A stretch of 33,009 nucleotides of DNA from NCBI GenBank assembly GCA_017609465.1, contig JAFCDX010000009.1, positions 1-33,009 of the forward strand, in the 5' to 3' direction. Shown here in pieces: positions 17,658-26,456 of this stretch (the stretch's first letter is position 1; each line of letters begins with the position of its first letter). The notes beneath the pieces were generated by a model. The model worked only from the letters and a program-made list of their open reading frames with translations, had not been told where the DNA came from and did no database searches. Source of the stretch: Candidatus Woesearchaeota archaeon (GTDB lineage: Archaea > Nanobdellota > Nanobdellia > SCGC-AAA011-G17 > JAFCDX01). The position numbers and the translations under genes are program-made.

Positions 17658-18260
17658 TTAAATGTTTTGTTCTTCACATTGGCTTAATTTAATGCTATCT
17701 AAATTAACATTCAATAATTCAGGTATTATAAAACAAACATTATCTCCTTTTTTGTAAAAATTTCTTTCTTCTGAATAAGCAAAAGGCAAATTATATTCCC
17801 CATAATTTGAATCTGATGGTAATCCTATAATAACATAAGGATTTGCTTTAAATCCTAATTTCATATTGTTAGGTTCTTTTATAACAAGTTTGTTATTTTC
17901 AAAAGCAAGATAGCATTTTAAATTCCCTTCATATTCATGCTCTATTCTTCCAATTACACCTTTTTCATAAAATGTAATTGTATTTGGTTTAGAGAATCCA
18001 AATAAATACTTTGAAGGGAAATTTATTATTTTTATTGAACATAAACATCCTTTTTCAGGGGAATTTTTGTTTAAGCATTTATCAAATTCTGAAAACATGA
18101 CTTCTGCAGCTTCTTGAATTGATTTTGTATCTCCCTCAACAGGATTTGGACCAAATCCAAGAAATTTATCTGCAATGGGTCTTCCCAAAGTTAGGAAAAA
18201 AATACTAATTCCTATCACAATCAAAGTTAATATTCCATAAACAATTGTTTTTGTTTCCAT
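17658..18260 (-). CDS. membrane-anchored extracellular protein of the filament locus
   Basis: A 200-residue protein with one N-terminal hydrophobic segment (IVYGILTLIVIGISIFFLTL) directly after METKT and no G/A prepilin site, so it is probably anchored, not processed. The outer part has cysteines (KCLN, GCLCS, KCYL, VCFI, QCEE) and predicted strands. Its ATG overlaps the stop codon of the upstream 52-residue gene by one base. Not recognised otherwise. Confidence 0.72.
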   Translation of the reverse strand: METKTIVYGILTLIVIGISIFFLTLGRPIADKFLGFGPNPVEGDTKSIQEAAEVMFSEFDKCLNKNSPEKGCLCSIKIINFPSKYLFGFSKPNTITFYEKGVIGRIEHEYEGNLKCYLAFENNKLVIKEPNNMKLGFKANPYVIIGLPSDSNYGEYNLPFAYSEERNFYKKGDNVCFIIPELLNVNLDSIKLSQCEEQNI

Positions 18261-18418
18261 TATCTAAACCTCAGAAAATTTTTAAAGGCATTAAATGATG
18301 ATACTATTTTATCTTTCGATTTCCATATTATTATCAAGATAAATACCAACACTGCTAATGCAATCAACATTTTTGCTACAGTATCCCAGGTTATATCTGC
18401 TTTTTTATTTAATTTCAT
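18260..18418 (-). CDS. 52-residue pilin-like microprotein
   Basis: A short gene starting MKLNKKADITWDTVAKMLIA with one hydrophobic helix (MLIALAVLVFILIIIW) and a basic tail ending NFLRFR. The MKLNKKA head is the same as in the pilin-like gene at 14583-15023. The start is one base before the upstream gene ends and its stop TAA shares a base with the next ATG, so the coding phase is certain from packing. It is probably a tiny pilin or assembly subunit. Confidence 0.75.
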   Translation of the reverse strand: MKLNKKADITWDTVAKMLIALAVLVFILIIIWKSKDKIVSSFNAFKNFLRFR

Positions 18419-19150
18419 TTAAAATATACCTGCACTTTTACATACTTCATTTATATTATCTATATCTCCTTCCAATAATAAAAAAGGGCAATATTCAAAA
18501 TCTCCTGTTAAATCCTTTTGTATATATCTTGAATATATTCCAAAAAGAGGATTTCCATATTGAATTATATTATTAAGGATATTTAATTTTTGAACAGCTC
18601 CGTATATGATATATAAATTGTCATTCACTTCTATTTCATTTAAACTTTCTTTTAACTTTAATCTTTTTTCTTCATCAACATTTTTATATAAATAATCTGC
18701 ATAACCTTCATTTTCCAAATAGTCATAAAAACCATTTAATTTTTCTCCTTTTAATGAATCATCAAAAACTATTGTAGCGCAAGGACTGCAATATACTTCT
18801 CTTCCTCCAAAATTATATTCTCCAAGAAAATTTAATTCTCCTGCACCAAACTTGTACCAGCAATCATACATTGCATTTGCCATTTCCTCTTTTGCTTCTC
18901 TCTCCCAATTTCTTGATCTTTCAATTATTACTGGTTGCTGAGGTTTGCATTTCAATGGTGAATTTATTAATTCCTTTCCTAAAATTTTAGAATTTGCTCT
19001 TATTTCAACACTTTGTCTGCATGCCTCTATATCTGACCTAGACTCAAAAAAAGTTAGAGTATTTCCAATTGTAGGTATTAATATGATTAATGCTGCTGCT
19101 AGAATTATCAAAGTTACTACAAGGGCCATAGACATTCCTTTAGAATCCAT
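18419..19150 (-). CDS. pilin-like protein with cysteine-containing ectodomain
   Basis: A 243-residue protein starting MDSKGMSMALVVTLIILAAA, with a KG junction before a long hydrophobic helix, a plausible prepilin signal. The ectodomain has at least seven cysteines (ACRQS, KCKPQ, DCWYK, YCSPC, YCPFL, VCKSA) including a CSPC pair. It overlaps the upstream 42-residue gene by 11 bases and abuts the downstream 52-residue gene. Likely minor pilin. Confidence 0.75.
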   Translation of the reverse strand: MDSKGMSMALVVTLIILAAALIILIPTIGNTLTFFESRSDIEACRQSVEIRANSKILGKELINSPLKCKPQQPVIIERSRNWEREAKEEMANAMYDCWYKFGAGELNFLGEYNFGGREVYCSPCATIVFDDSLKGEKLNGFYDYLENEGYADYLYKNVDEEKRLKLKESLNEIEVNDNLYIIYGAVQKLNILNNIIQYGNPLFGIYSRYIQKDLTGDFEYCPFLLLEGDIDNINEVCKSAGIF

Positions 19151-19268
19151 TTGTAAAACCTCTTAATATCTTAAATACTCCAATTACTATCATTATAAGG
19201 AAAGCTAAAAACAAAATAAGCCAGACCAAAATCTTTGGGGATAATTTTATAGACGCTCTTTTATTCAT
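19140..19268 (-). CDS. 42-residue pilin-like microprotein
   Basis: A short gene starting MNKRASIKLSPKILVWLILF, with a KRA junction and one hydrophobic helix, ending GFTNGF. It lies between the platform protein gene (34 bases upstream) and the next pilin-like gene, which it overlaps by 11 bases. It is short, but its position, phase and signal type match the other locus members, so I take it as real. Confidence 0.65.
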   Translation of the reverse strand: MNKRASIKLSPKILVWLILFLAFLIMIVIGVFKILRGFTNGF

Positions 19269-19302
19269 AATATAAAAATACAAACTTAATTTATAAAAGT
19301 TT

Positions 19303-21444
19303 TTATAATCCTCCAAGACCCAAGCTTCCTGCTAATATGGCCATTCCTAACAAATTAAACAGCAAAATTACGACAGCTGAAATTCCAACATACAATATAG
19401 AACCTCTTATCAAATTTTTTCCCAGTAAATATTCTTCATTGGTCTTGTCAGTTCCATTTTCAATACCGTTTGCTAGAATGGTCAGTATGTAAATTAATTC
19501 TATTATGTAAATACCAACAATTATCTGAAAGAAATAAGATGGGATAACGTCAGCTGGATTAAATAATTCTATCCATCCTGCAAGACCTTCAACACTACCT
19601 GAAACACCCTCAAGATTTCCTGTTCCTCCTGCTGCAAGACTTCCAAATATGTCTGTCATGTTTACAATTATATTAACTATCATTGAACCAATACCAATAA
19701 CTATTCCTGCAATTAGGGGGGCCATAAAAGAAATCTGGGATTTCATGGAAGAAATTATTTCGGATAATAAATCCTTTAATCTTTCATTTACCTTATGTAT
19801 CTCAGAAACATAATTTGATATACTTGTAAGAGCTTGTGCTGCTATCTTAGATCCTTTTTTAATGCTCTCTAATAATATTTCCATTGAAGATTGAATCAAT
19901 GATGATGGGTAATATAATATTGCTCCTGTTTTCAGATTAAAAATAGCTTCTTTCAAGTTCATTCCAAAATTTCTTATATTTACTGAAACTATTCTGAAAA
20001 AATTTCCTGTTGGTGTTCCAGCCATGTTTTTTGCAACAGTCCCGAATGCCAATTCTGCAGGCACTCCGTCTGCCAACCTGTTTCCTAGTTGGAATAAAGA
20101 TGATGCAAACTCTTTTTCAAGTTTTTTTGTCTCGTTTCTTATTTTGACAATATCTTTTGTCTTTAATTTATAATATAATCCAATTCCCAGTCCTAAACCC
20201 AAGGGAATTGAGAGACTCATTAATAAAGCTCCTAAACCAAAAGGGCCACATTCTCCGTCGCATTTGTAATCCATAAAATTACCAAAAAAGGATCCTAATT
20301 CAAAATCAAAACCAGGAATTATAAAATGAATTATTAATGGGAAAAAACCCAAAAACAACATTGAAACTATTATTAAAGTTGGTAAAAAAAGAGATGTTTT
20401 TCCGGACATTTTTTTCTGCATTTCTGATTCCCCATAACCTGTTGGTCTTTTTATTAATAAATTATAACCAAAAACAAAAACAGTTACAGGCAAAATAACA
20501 TTGTATAATAATGCCAAATGATACCATCTTATATATTCTCCCATGAAAGACGCTAACAAAGGAAATATAACAAGTCCTAAAATTGGTAATATAACTCCAA
20601 GCATATGTAGCATTGTAATGGGGTTTTTTAGATCATGAGCATAATGGAGCATTTTTTCATAAGTCCCTTCAAGCATTACTTCCAAACTTTTATCTAATAA
20701 TTGCAGTCTTCTTTCTTGTGAAGGCTCCATCAAAGAGGACTCTACCAAATGGAATGAGTTTATAAATTCAAGATTATATTCTCTCCAAGTTTCAAGATAA
20801 TGGTCGAGGGATCCTCTTATTGTAGGAAAGGTTCCTGTCTCAACATCCCAAAATACTTTTCTAAAATCCAATGATAAAGGAGGCCCTATGTGAGAAGATG
20901 CAAACTTTATTGCATGTTCAAGATTTGAAGTGTGCCTCATGTATATAACAACATAAAGCATACATAAGACCATTTGGTTGCTTGCCTTTAATCTCCAGCT
21001 GTTTGCTATATAAACAGGAAGTTTTGATAAAGGCTTGAAAATTATTGCTGCTGTTAATATTATTATCAAGGGAAAGAATATCATTAAATTGTCAAACAAC
21101 AAATATACAAAAGCTGAAAGAAATATTGCAAACAATATAAGAAAACCAGAGATTAATGTAGCAAAAGTTACAGCCCCTTCAGGACTAATCTGCAAATGTG
21201 CTGTCTCTATTGATCTGTTTATTTCATCATAATCCTTTGCAGGAGCATTAACAGAAATTATATTTTCTGCCTTATTACATAATTTTTCGTACCATGACAA
21301 TGAAGAAGGAAGTGATTCTTTTCTAAACTGTTTATATTCACTGGAAAATTTAGTATCAGAGGGGATTTCATCCATCTTGACACTTCCTTCCAATCTCTTT
21401 TCATATTTTTTTAAAATGTCTTTTACATCCTCTGCTATGTTCAT
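19303..21444 (-). CDS. type IV filament platform protein with two T2SF domains (TadC/FlaJ-like)
   Basis: A 713-residue polytopic membrane protein, the assembly platform of a type IV filament. The first T2SF-like part is about residues 160-330 (ending in LGVILPILGLVIFPLLASFM) and the second about 435-640 (FASSLFQLGNRLADGVPAELAF ... LKDLLSEIISSMKSQISFMA), each followed by membrane helices; roughly nine to ten TM segments in all. Archaeal FlaJ-type proteins carry the same duplication. The ATG overlaps the ATPase stop by 4 bases, and GAGGTGA lies immediately upstream. It is the expected partner of that ATPase. Confidence 0.92.
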   Translation of the reverse strand: MNIAEDVKDILKKYEKRLEGSVKMDEIPSDTKFSSEYKQFRKESLPSSLSWYEKLCNKAENIISVNAPAKDYDEINRSIETAHLQISPEGAVTFATLISGFLILFAIFLSAFVYLLFDNLMIFFPLIIILTAAIIFKPLSKLPVYIANSWRLKASNQMVLCMLYVVIYMRHTSNLEHAIKFASSHIGPPLSLDFRKVFWDVETGTFPTIRGSLDHYLETWREYNLEFINSFHLVESSLMEPSQERRLQLLDKSLEVMLEGTYEKMLHYAHDLKNPITMLHMLGVILPILGLVIFPLLASFMGEYIRWYHLALLYNVILPVTVFVFGYNLLIKRPTGYGESEMQKKMSGKTSLFLPTLIIVSMLFLGFFPLIIHFIIPGFDFELGSFFGNFMDYKCDGECGPFGLGALLMSLSIPLGLGLGIGLYYKLKTKDIVKIRNETKKLEKEFASSLFQLGNRLADGVPAELAFGTVAKNMAGTPTGNFFRIVSVNIRNFGMNLKEAIFNLKTGAILYYPSSLIQSSMEILLESIKKGSKIAAQALTSISNYVSEIHKVNERLKDLLSEIISSMKSQISFMAPLIAGIVIGIGSMIVNIIVNMTDIFGSLAAGGTGNLEGVSGSVEGLAGWIELFNPADVIPSYFFQIIVGIYIIELIYILTILANGIENGTDKTNEEYLLGKNLIRGSILYVGISAVVILLFNLLGMAILAGSLGLGGL

Positions 21445-23747
21445 TCACCTCTTTTTTCAAGACTTCTGAGTTTGATGTTCTTTTTTAATTCTTGTTCCCA
21501 TTTATTAAATATCTTTTTATTGTTCAGTTTTCCTTCTTTTTCTTTAACCTCTTCCATAACTCGGTGGAATACATCATTAAAATATATTGTTGATTTTGCT
21601 TCAAGCAATTCAGGCATTTTGTATTTCTTTGAATAATCAACCAAAGTTTCTTTTATTTTTGCTCTTAGTAATATGTTTTCCCAAACAGCATCCCAGCTTC
21701 CTGCCCATTCCTTTACTTTTCCTGCAACATTTTTTATTATCTCTGAATCTCCGTTTATTAATTCCTGAGTTGGTTCAAGAGAATCTGTATGAGGATTATA
21801 AACCATCAGGTCAACAAAACCTTTCTCTCTTAAGGGGTCTTCTTCCCACGTCTTTCTAACTTCTGTTATTTGGGTTACACGCCTCATTGAATGAAGACCA
21901 TCAGGAGACTTTACAGGATTACAAATCACTATTATGTCTGTTGCTTTAAAGCTTGTTCTTGGAACTTCTAAATCATTAACAACTCTGTCAAAAACACCAT
22001 AAGGACTGTCTCCATGAATTGTTCCTGCAACAACATTTGCCAATGCCCCAACTCTCATAGCCTCATACAATGCCAATGCTTCTTTGCTTCTTATTTCTCC
22101 CACAATCAATGATGAATCCCCTAATCTCAATGATGTTCTTATACCTTCATCTGCTGCAAGTTCTGCACCTTTACCCATCAATGCAGCTCTTACTTTCATT
22201 GGTTGTATATTATAACCCAATTCTCTTAATCTTTGAGTCGATAGTTCCATTGTATCTTCAACAGTGATTATTCTATATTTTCTCATAATTTCAATAAGAC
22301 AAGAATCTAACAAAGAGGTTTTACCTGATGATCTTGTACCTGCTATAAGCATAGTACGCGCACCATCAATCAAAAAAGATAATAATCCTGCTGCAAGAGG
22401 GCTTATCATTTTATTTTCAACAAATAAAGGAAGAGTCCATGGCTTGTCTCTATGCCTTCTGAATGCAAATGCAAGCCCGTAAGGATTAAGAGGCCTCGTT
22501 ATTATAGCAACCCTGTTTTTTGATTTTGGCAATTCCAATTCTGTATCTAAAACAGGATTTGCCTCATCAAGAGGTCTTCCCGATATCAACCTGAATTTTG
22601 TTGCCCATGATTCTCCATCATCAGATGAGGGGTATATGTTTGTAACACACTCCCCATAATCTGCATGAACTATAAAAATTGGTGTCTGACCTATTGGACC
22701 ATTAATCGTAACATCCTGAATTCTCTTATCATTAAGAAGAATTTCCATAAGTCCAAAACCAACAGTATAACGAACAAGTATTTCAGCCATTTCCTCTATT
22801 TCATTATATTCTATCTCAATATTTTTAGATGTTGCTAGCTCAGTTATAAGATCTTTTCCTATGTTGAAGAAAGTTTTTCTCATTCTTTCAACATCAACAA
22901 ACTCTTCGGATTTTGGCTTGTGCTCAGAAAGAACAGAACGGGCTAAATTTAATAACATGAACTTGTCTTCAGACAATTTGAATTCAGGGGGGCTTAAATG
23001 ATACAGTGTCTTTATATCACCTGGAATTTTATACATATTGACTTCTGTTTTTTCATCTACAGAATAAGTATCCAATAATTCCCCATTGATCGGGTGATCT
23101 ATTGTTAATTTTGTAAACATGAAATCTGGAGTTATTATTGGCCTGAATATGTTTCTGTAAACATCTCTATTGCCAAGAGAATAACCATCAAGATACGGTT
23201 TTGCCATCTCAATCATTTTTGTATTGTCAAGAAAGGCCAGAATATTCCTTAATAGGTTAATGAAATGTTCTCTGCAGTTTATGCATCTTGGAATTGTTGT
23301 TTTCTTTAGTATTATGTTTTCCTCCCTTATCATTCTTTTTAGTTCAACATAAGCTCCAAGAGGATCTGATTTTAACAAGCTTAATATTATATATTGTATC
23401 TGAGAAAGTCTTGTAGGATAGCAATTCATGCAGTTTGGTGAAGTTCCCATTGCATTTAATGTCAAAACTTTTTTTTGTTTTATGAAATGATTGTAAATAT
23501 TTGCTACTTCTGTTAGCATTGATGTTTGTTCATAACCGTATTCGTAATTTTTTCCCATTTGCGAGAAAATTATTTTTACAACACTTGGATTCTGGGTTAA
23601 GAATTCTATTGTACGCGACATGCACAACGAACTGTCTTCAATAGAGGGAGAATACGGATAATTATTATAATTAATTTGTATTACTTCCTCTTCACCCTCT
23701 TTTACTATTTGGTAATAGCCGGGCTTAACCTTTTTATTAAATAACAT
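21441..23747 (-). CDS. type II/IV secretion system ATPase (TadA/FlaI/PilB-like)
   Basis: A 768-residue hexameric secretion ATPase that powers filament assembly. Seen: Walker A GTRSSGKTS (about 470-478), the Asp box ITVEDTMEL, a Walker B-like LIVGEIRSKEA, and the His box GTIHGDS. The N-terminal part holds two CxxC pairs (C106/C109 and C155/C158) likely to bind zinc. It is longer than typical PilB or FlaI because of this N-terminal region. It is the first gene of the leftward locus, divergent from the coiled-coil genes with only 38 bases between. Confidence 0.93.
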   Translation of the reverse strand: MLFNKKVKPGYYQIVKEGEEEVIQINYNNYPYSPSIEDSSLCMSRTIEFLTQNPSVVKIIFSQMGKNYEYGYEQTSMLTEVANIYNHFIKQKKVLTLNAMGTSPNCMNCYPTRLSQIQYIILSLLKSDPLGAYVELKRMIREENIILKKTTIPRCINCREHFINLLRNILAFLDNTKMIEMAKPYLDGYSLGNRDVYRNIFRPIITPDFMFTKLTIDHPINGELLDTYSVDEKTEVNMYKIPGDIKTLYHLSPPEFKLSEDKFMLLNLARSVLSEHKPKSEEFVDVERMRKTFFNIGKDLITELATSKNIEIEYNEIEEMAEILVRYTVGFGLMEILLNDKRIQDVTINGPIGQTPIFIVHADYGECVTNIYPSSDDGESWATKFRLISGRPLDEANPVLDTELELPKSKNRVAIITRPLNPYGLAFAFRRHRDKPWTLPLFVENKMISPLAAGLLSFLIDGARTMLIAGTRSSGKTSLLDSCLIEIMRKYRIITVEDTMELSTQRLRELGYNIQPMKVRAALMGKGAELAADEGIRTSLRLGDSSLIVGEIRSKEALALYEAMRVGALANVVAGTIHGDSPYGVFDRVVNDLEVPRTSFKATDIIVICNPVKSPDGLHSMRRVTQITEVRKTWEEDPLREKGFVDLMVYNPHTDSLEPTQELINGDSEIIKNVAGKVKEWAGSWDAVWENILLRAKIKETLVDYSKKYKMPELLEAKSTIYFNDVFHRVMEEVKEKEGKLNNKKIFNKWEQELKKNIKLRSLEKRGE

Positions 23748-23763
23748 TTTAAACCCAAAACTT

Positions 23764-23773
23764 TTATATATAA
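23764..23773. promoter_or_regulatory. palindromic TATA box, bidirectional promoter
   Basis: TTATATATAA is a perfect palindrome in the middle of the 38-base divergent region between the ATPase gene (ATG at 23747, minus) and the coiled-coil gene (ATG at 23786, plus). It can act as a TATA box in either direction. Distances to the annotated ATGs (about 18-21 bases) are a little short, so the plus gene may use its second Met (at 23810). Confidence 0.45.
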
Positions 23774-23785
23774 GACAAGTATAAT

Positions 23786-24187
23786 ATGCTATATAAAACT
23801 TATCAAAAAATGCCGCAACAAACCCAATCTCAAAATGATGTTCTTGTAGACTTGAATATGAGAATAAGAATTCTTGAAGAAAAACAAAACATAATTAGAG
23901 AAAGATTATTAGTAATAAATCAAAACATGATTGATGAGTATAAAAGACTTGTAAGAGAAGTAAAAACAATAAATTCAGACATAGGAGAATTAAAGGAAGA
24001 TATATCAAATATAAAGGATATAACTAAAAATGTAATAAGAGATATGCAAAAATTTGCGAAAAAAGACTCTGTTAATGTTTTGGAAAAGTATATTAAGATG
24101 TGGAACCCTTTAAATTTTATGACAGAAGATGAAGTGAGGTCTATTATCAAAAAAGAGGTAGGTAAATATGGCAGACAGACTGAATGA
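23786..24187 (+). CDS. coiled-coil protein next to filament ATPase
   Basis: A 133-residue, mostly coiled-coil protein (about residues 20-95) ending with a conserved-looking tail, MWNPLNFMTEDEVRSIIKK. No membrane segment. A second in-frame Met, M9 (at 23810), is a possible alternative start. It is divergent from the ATPase gene and overlaps the next coiled-coil gene by 20 bases. It may be a cytoplasmic accessory part of the filament machine, similar in place to FlaC/FlaD proteins of archaella, but no clear homology to these is seen. Confidence 0.75.
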   Translation: MLYKTYQKMPQQTQSQNDVLVDLNMRIRILEEKQNIIRERLLVINQNMIDEYKRLVREVKTINSDIGELKEDISNIKDITKNVIRDMQKFAKKDSVNVLEKYIKMWNPLNFMTEDEVRSIIKKEVGKYGRQTE

Positions 24188-24782
24188 AATAAAAAAGCAG
24201 GTTTCAAATGATGATATTATGAATCCCCCTACACCTTCAAATCCTCAAGGTATGATACCTTCTATTGTTGGAAAAGGAAAGCAACAGCAAGACCAGAAAC
24301 AAGAACAAATCCCTCAACAAGACCAGGAAAACATGCCCCCCAAACCTCAACAGCAACAGGAAGAGCAGATGAATGATCCTTATATGCAATCATCCCAATC
24401 ACCACCTGCAGGACCTTCTATGAATATTCCACAGCAAGGAATGCAGGGAAGCACAGAGGATTTTCAGGAATTAGCTGAAAGCATAATAAATGAAAAATGG
24501 GAAGAGCTAGTTTCAAGTGTAGGGAATATTACATTGTGGAAAGAAAAAGTTCAGACAGATATTTCTTCTATCAAACAGGAAATATTAAGATTAGAAGGAA
24601 GATTTGAAAACTTGCAAAAGGCAGTATTGGGAAGAGTAGAAGAATATCACAGTAAAATATCTGATGTTGGAAGCGATATTAAAGCACTTGAGCAGGTATT
24701 TGAGAAAATACTTCAACCATTAACTACAAACATAAAAGAACTTGGAAAAATAACAGAGGATTTAAAGAAAAAGAAAAAATAG
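24168..24782 (+). CDS. Q/P-rich plus coiled-coil protein
   Basis: A 204-residue protein. Residues about 17-97 are low complexity and rich in Q, P, M and N. Residues about 98-195 are a coiled coil (STEDFQELAESIINEKWEEL, then heptads with RLEGRFENLQK), ending in a lysine tail. Its start overlaps the upstream coiled-coil gene by 20 bases, and its stop abuts the convergent membrane gene (24783). No known domain; probable scaffold or accessory protein of the filament locus. Confidence 0.75.
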   Translation: MADRLNEIKKQVSNDDIMNPPTPSNPQGMIPSIVGKGKQQQDQKQEQIPQQDQENMPPKPQQQQEEQMNDPYMQSSQSPPAGPSMNIPQQGMQGSTEDFQELAESIINEKWEELVSSVGNITLWKEKVQTDISSIKQEILRLEGRFENLQKAVLGRVEEYHSKISDVGSDIKALEQVFEKILQPLTTNIKELGKITEDLKKKKK

Positions 24783-25298
24783 CTAAGCTACTTCTTTTGA
24801 AATTAATTTTATTGCCAATGATGCTATTATAAGTATAAATATTGCACCAAGAACTCTTGGATGGAATAAAGTCTTAAGGGTTTGCCCACCAATAGTTTTT
24901 CCATCATCACTTTCTTCATAAGGGGTAAATAATTCTTCAAAAACAGTTACAAACCCAACCAACAAAATAAGAAATATTACTATTAAAATAGTCCATATAT
25001 TGAGAGTGTCCCATATATCTTGTTTAGATTTTCCCAAAAATAAAAAAACTGCAAATAATAATGTCAAAAATATGAATAAGAACGCAAACCATGGAACTAC
25101 AAAACTTATTAAATCAATTGCAGGCTGCACAAATAAAGATACCAATGCTATTGATAGGGCTGCAATAAAATTAAGGGAATCGTTTTTTGATAATAATTCT
25201 GTGCTCTTTAATACTGCAAACAACACCGTAAATATAAATATGAATACAAAAAATGGTAAGAAATGCAATAACAATGTTGTATCTAATAATGTTGCCAT
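24783..25298 (-). CDS. multi-TM protein, copy 3 of tandem paralogue triplet
   Basis: A 171-residue integral membrane protein with about four to five TM segments and little outside the membrane. The N-terminal FLPFFVFIFIFTVLFAVLKS segment corresponds to the conserved LPFLLVFAI-FA-LEK motif of the two genes upstream, though it is more diverged. It is the last gene of the tandem set; it starts one base before the previous gene ends, and the convergent plus gene stops right at its end. Function unknown. Confidence 0.75.
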   Translation of the reverse strand: MATLLDTTLLLHFLPFFVFIFIFTVLFAVLKSTELLSKNDSLNFIAALSIALVSLFVQPAIDLISFVVPWFAFLFIFLTLLFAVFLFLGKSKQDIWDTLNIWTILIVIFLILLVGFVTVFEELFTPYEESDDGKTIGGQTLKTLFHPRVLGAIFILIIASLAIKLISKEVA

Positions 25299-25299
25299 T

Positions 25300-25833
25300 T
25301 TATTTTCCTTTTAAACTATTAGCAAATTTTTCAATCCATGAGTCATTTGAAGTTTTTGATCTTCCAATATATGATATTACAATCACAATAGTAACAATCA
25401 ATATTATCCATGCTTTTTCCTGAGCATCAGGTCTGAACCATTCTGGAAATATGAATGCACTTCCGGGATATAATGCCCATATAATAGCAAGTATTGAAAT
25501 TATGAATGCTACAAACAATGCATATCCACTCCAATCTCCTGCTTTTGCACCAAACATTCCTGCTATAACTAAAAACATCAAAACAACTATTATAAACATT
25601 GAAACTTTTGGAATAAAATTATTTATCAAATAAGTTATTTCAGGTCTTGATATTAATATTAATCCTGAAATTAAAGCAATTATTAAATTAACGTTTTTTT
25701 TATCATTCCCAAAGATTTGCAATTTCTCAAGTACAGCAAATAGTATTGCAAATACCAAAAGAAATGGGAGTATGAAATCATAAATACCCATTGCCTGTAA
25801 TTCTAAAAACACCGATGTAAAATCTACAACCAT
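25300..25833 (-). CDS. multi-TM protein, copy 2 of tandem paralogue triplet
   Basis: A 177-residue integral membrane protein with about five TM segments. The signature YDFILPFLLVFAILFAVLEK is followed by IFGNDKKNVNLIIALISG and, in the third helix, VVLMFLVIAGMFG. The same pattern is in the neighbouring copies. The ATG is preceded by a strong SD, GAGGTGATTT, located after the upstream stop. Function unknown; duplication is evident. Confidence 0.8.
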   Translation of the reverse strand: MVVDFTSVFLELQAMGIYDFILPFLLVFAILFAVLEKLQIFGNDKKNVNLIIALISGLILISRPEITYLINNFIPKVSMFIIVVLMFLVIAGMFGAKAGDWSGYALFVAFIISILAIIWALYPGSAFIFPEWFRPDAQEKAWIILIVTIVIVISYIGRSKTSNDSWIEKFANSLKGK

Positions 25834-25845
25834 TAAATCACCTCA

Positions 25846-26418
25846 TTACTTATCCTCATTTCCTCCTTTTCCTCCAACAATATAAATTATTGCTCCAACG
25901 ATAACAGCTAACAAAATTAAACTTGAAACTATTGAACCCCCCCAATAGTTTAATACATAATCATAACCATATCCTAACCATGATTGTCCTGAGCTTGTTT
26001 CTATTGCCCCCAAAAAGATTAATATTACACCTATAAACATTATTGCAATAAAAATTTTATAATAATTTTCATGTTCTCCTTTTAAAGAGAATTCATTTGT
26101 TGTTGCAAAAACACCAACTAACATAAGGAATGAAACTGCAACGATTACCAACAACACAATATTTGGCAATGCTGTTGTTATTGCATTAACTATCTGGTTT
26201 GAAGCTACAACAAACAAAGCAATAACAAAAGAAACCATTGAATTAAGATTCTTTTTTGGAATTTGATCTTCCTTTTTTCCTTCTGTGCCTAATATCCTTG
26301 TCTTTTCAAGTATCGCAAAAACAATTGCAAAAACAAGAAGGAATGGAAGCACTACATCAAATAAACCAAAATTTTTGAAAAACTGAATAGCATTTGCTAA
26401 AGGTGAAGATTCTACCAT
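25846..26418 (-). CDS. multi-TM protein, copy 1 of tandem paralogue triplet
   Basis: A 190-residue integral membrane protein with about five TM segments. The signature FDVVLPFLLVFAIVFAILEK is followed by RILGTEGKKEDQIPKKNLNS and VVASNQIVNAI, then FLMLVGVFA, close to copy 2. It has the longest charged loop after the first helix. It is the first gene of the triplet; no gene function is recognised. Confidence 0.8.
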   Translation of the reverse strand: MVESSPLANAIQFFKNFGLFDVVLPFLLVFAIVFAILEKTRILGTEGKKEDQIPKKNLNSMVSFVIALFVVASNQIVNAITTALPNIVLLVIVAVSFLMLVGVFATTNEFSLKGEHENYYKIFIAIMFIGVILIFLGAIETSSGQSWLGYGYDYVLNYWGGSIVSSLILLAVIVGAIIYIVGGKGGNEDK

Positions 26419-26456
26419 ACCAAAATAAACAAATATTAGTATATAAAAGTTATGTT

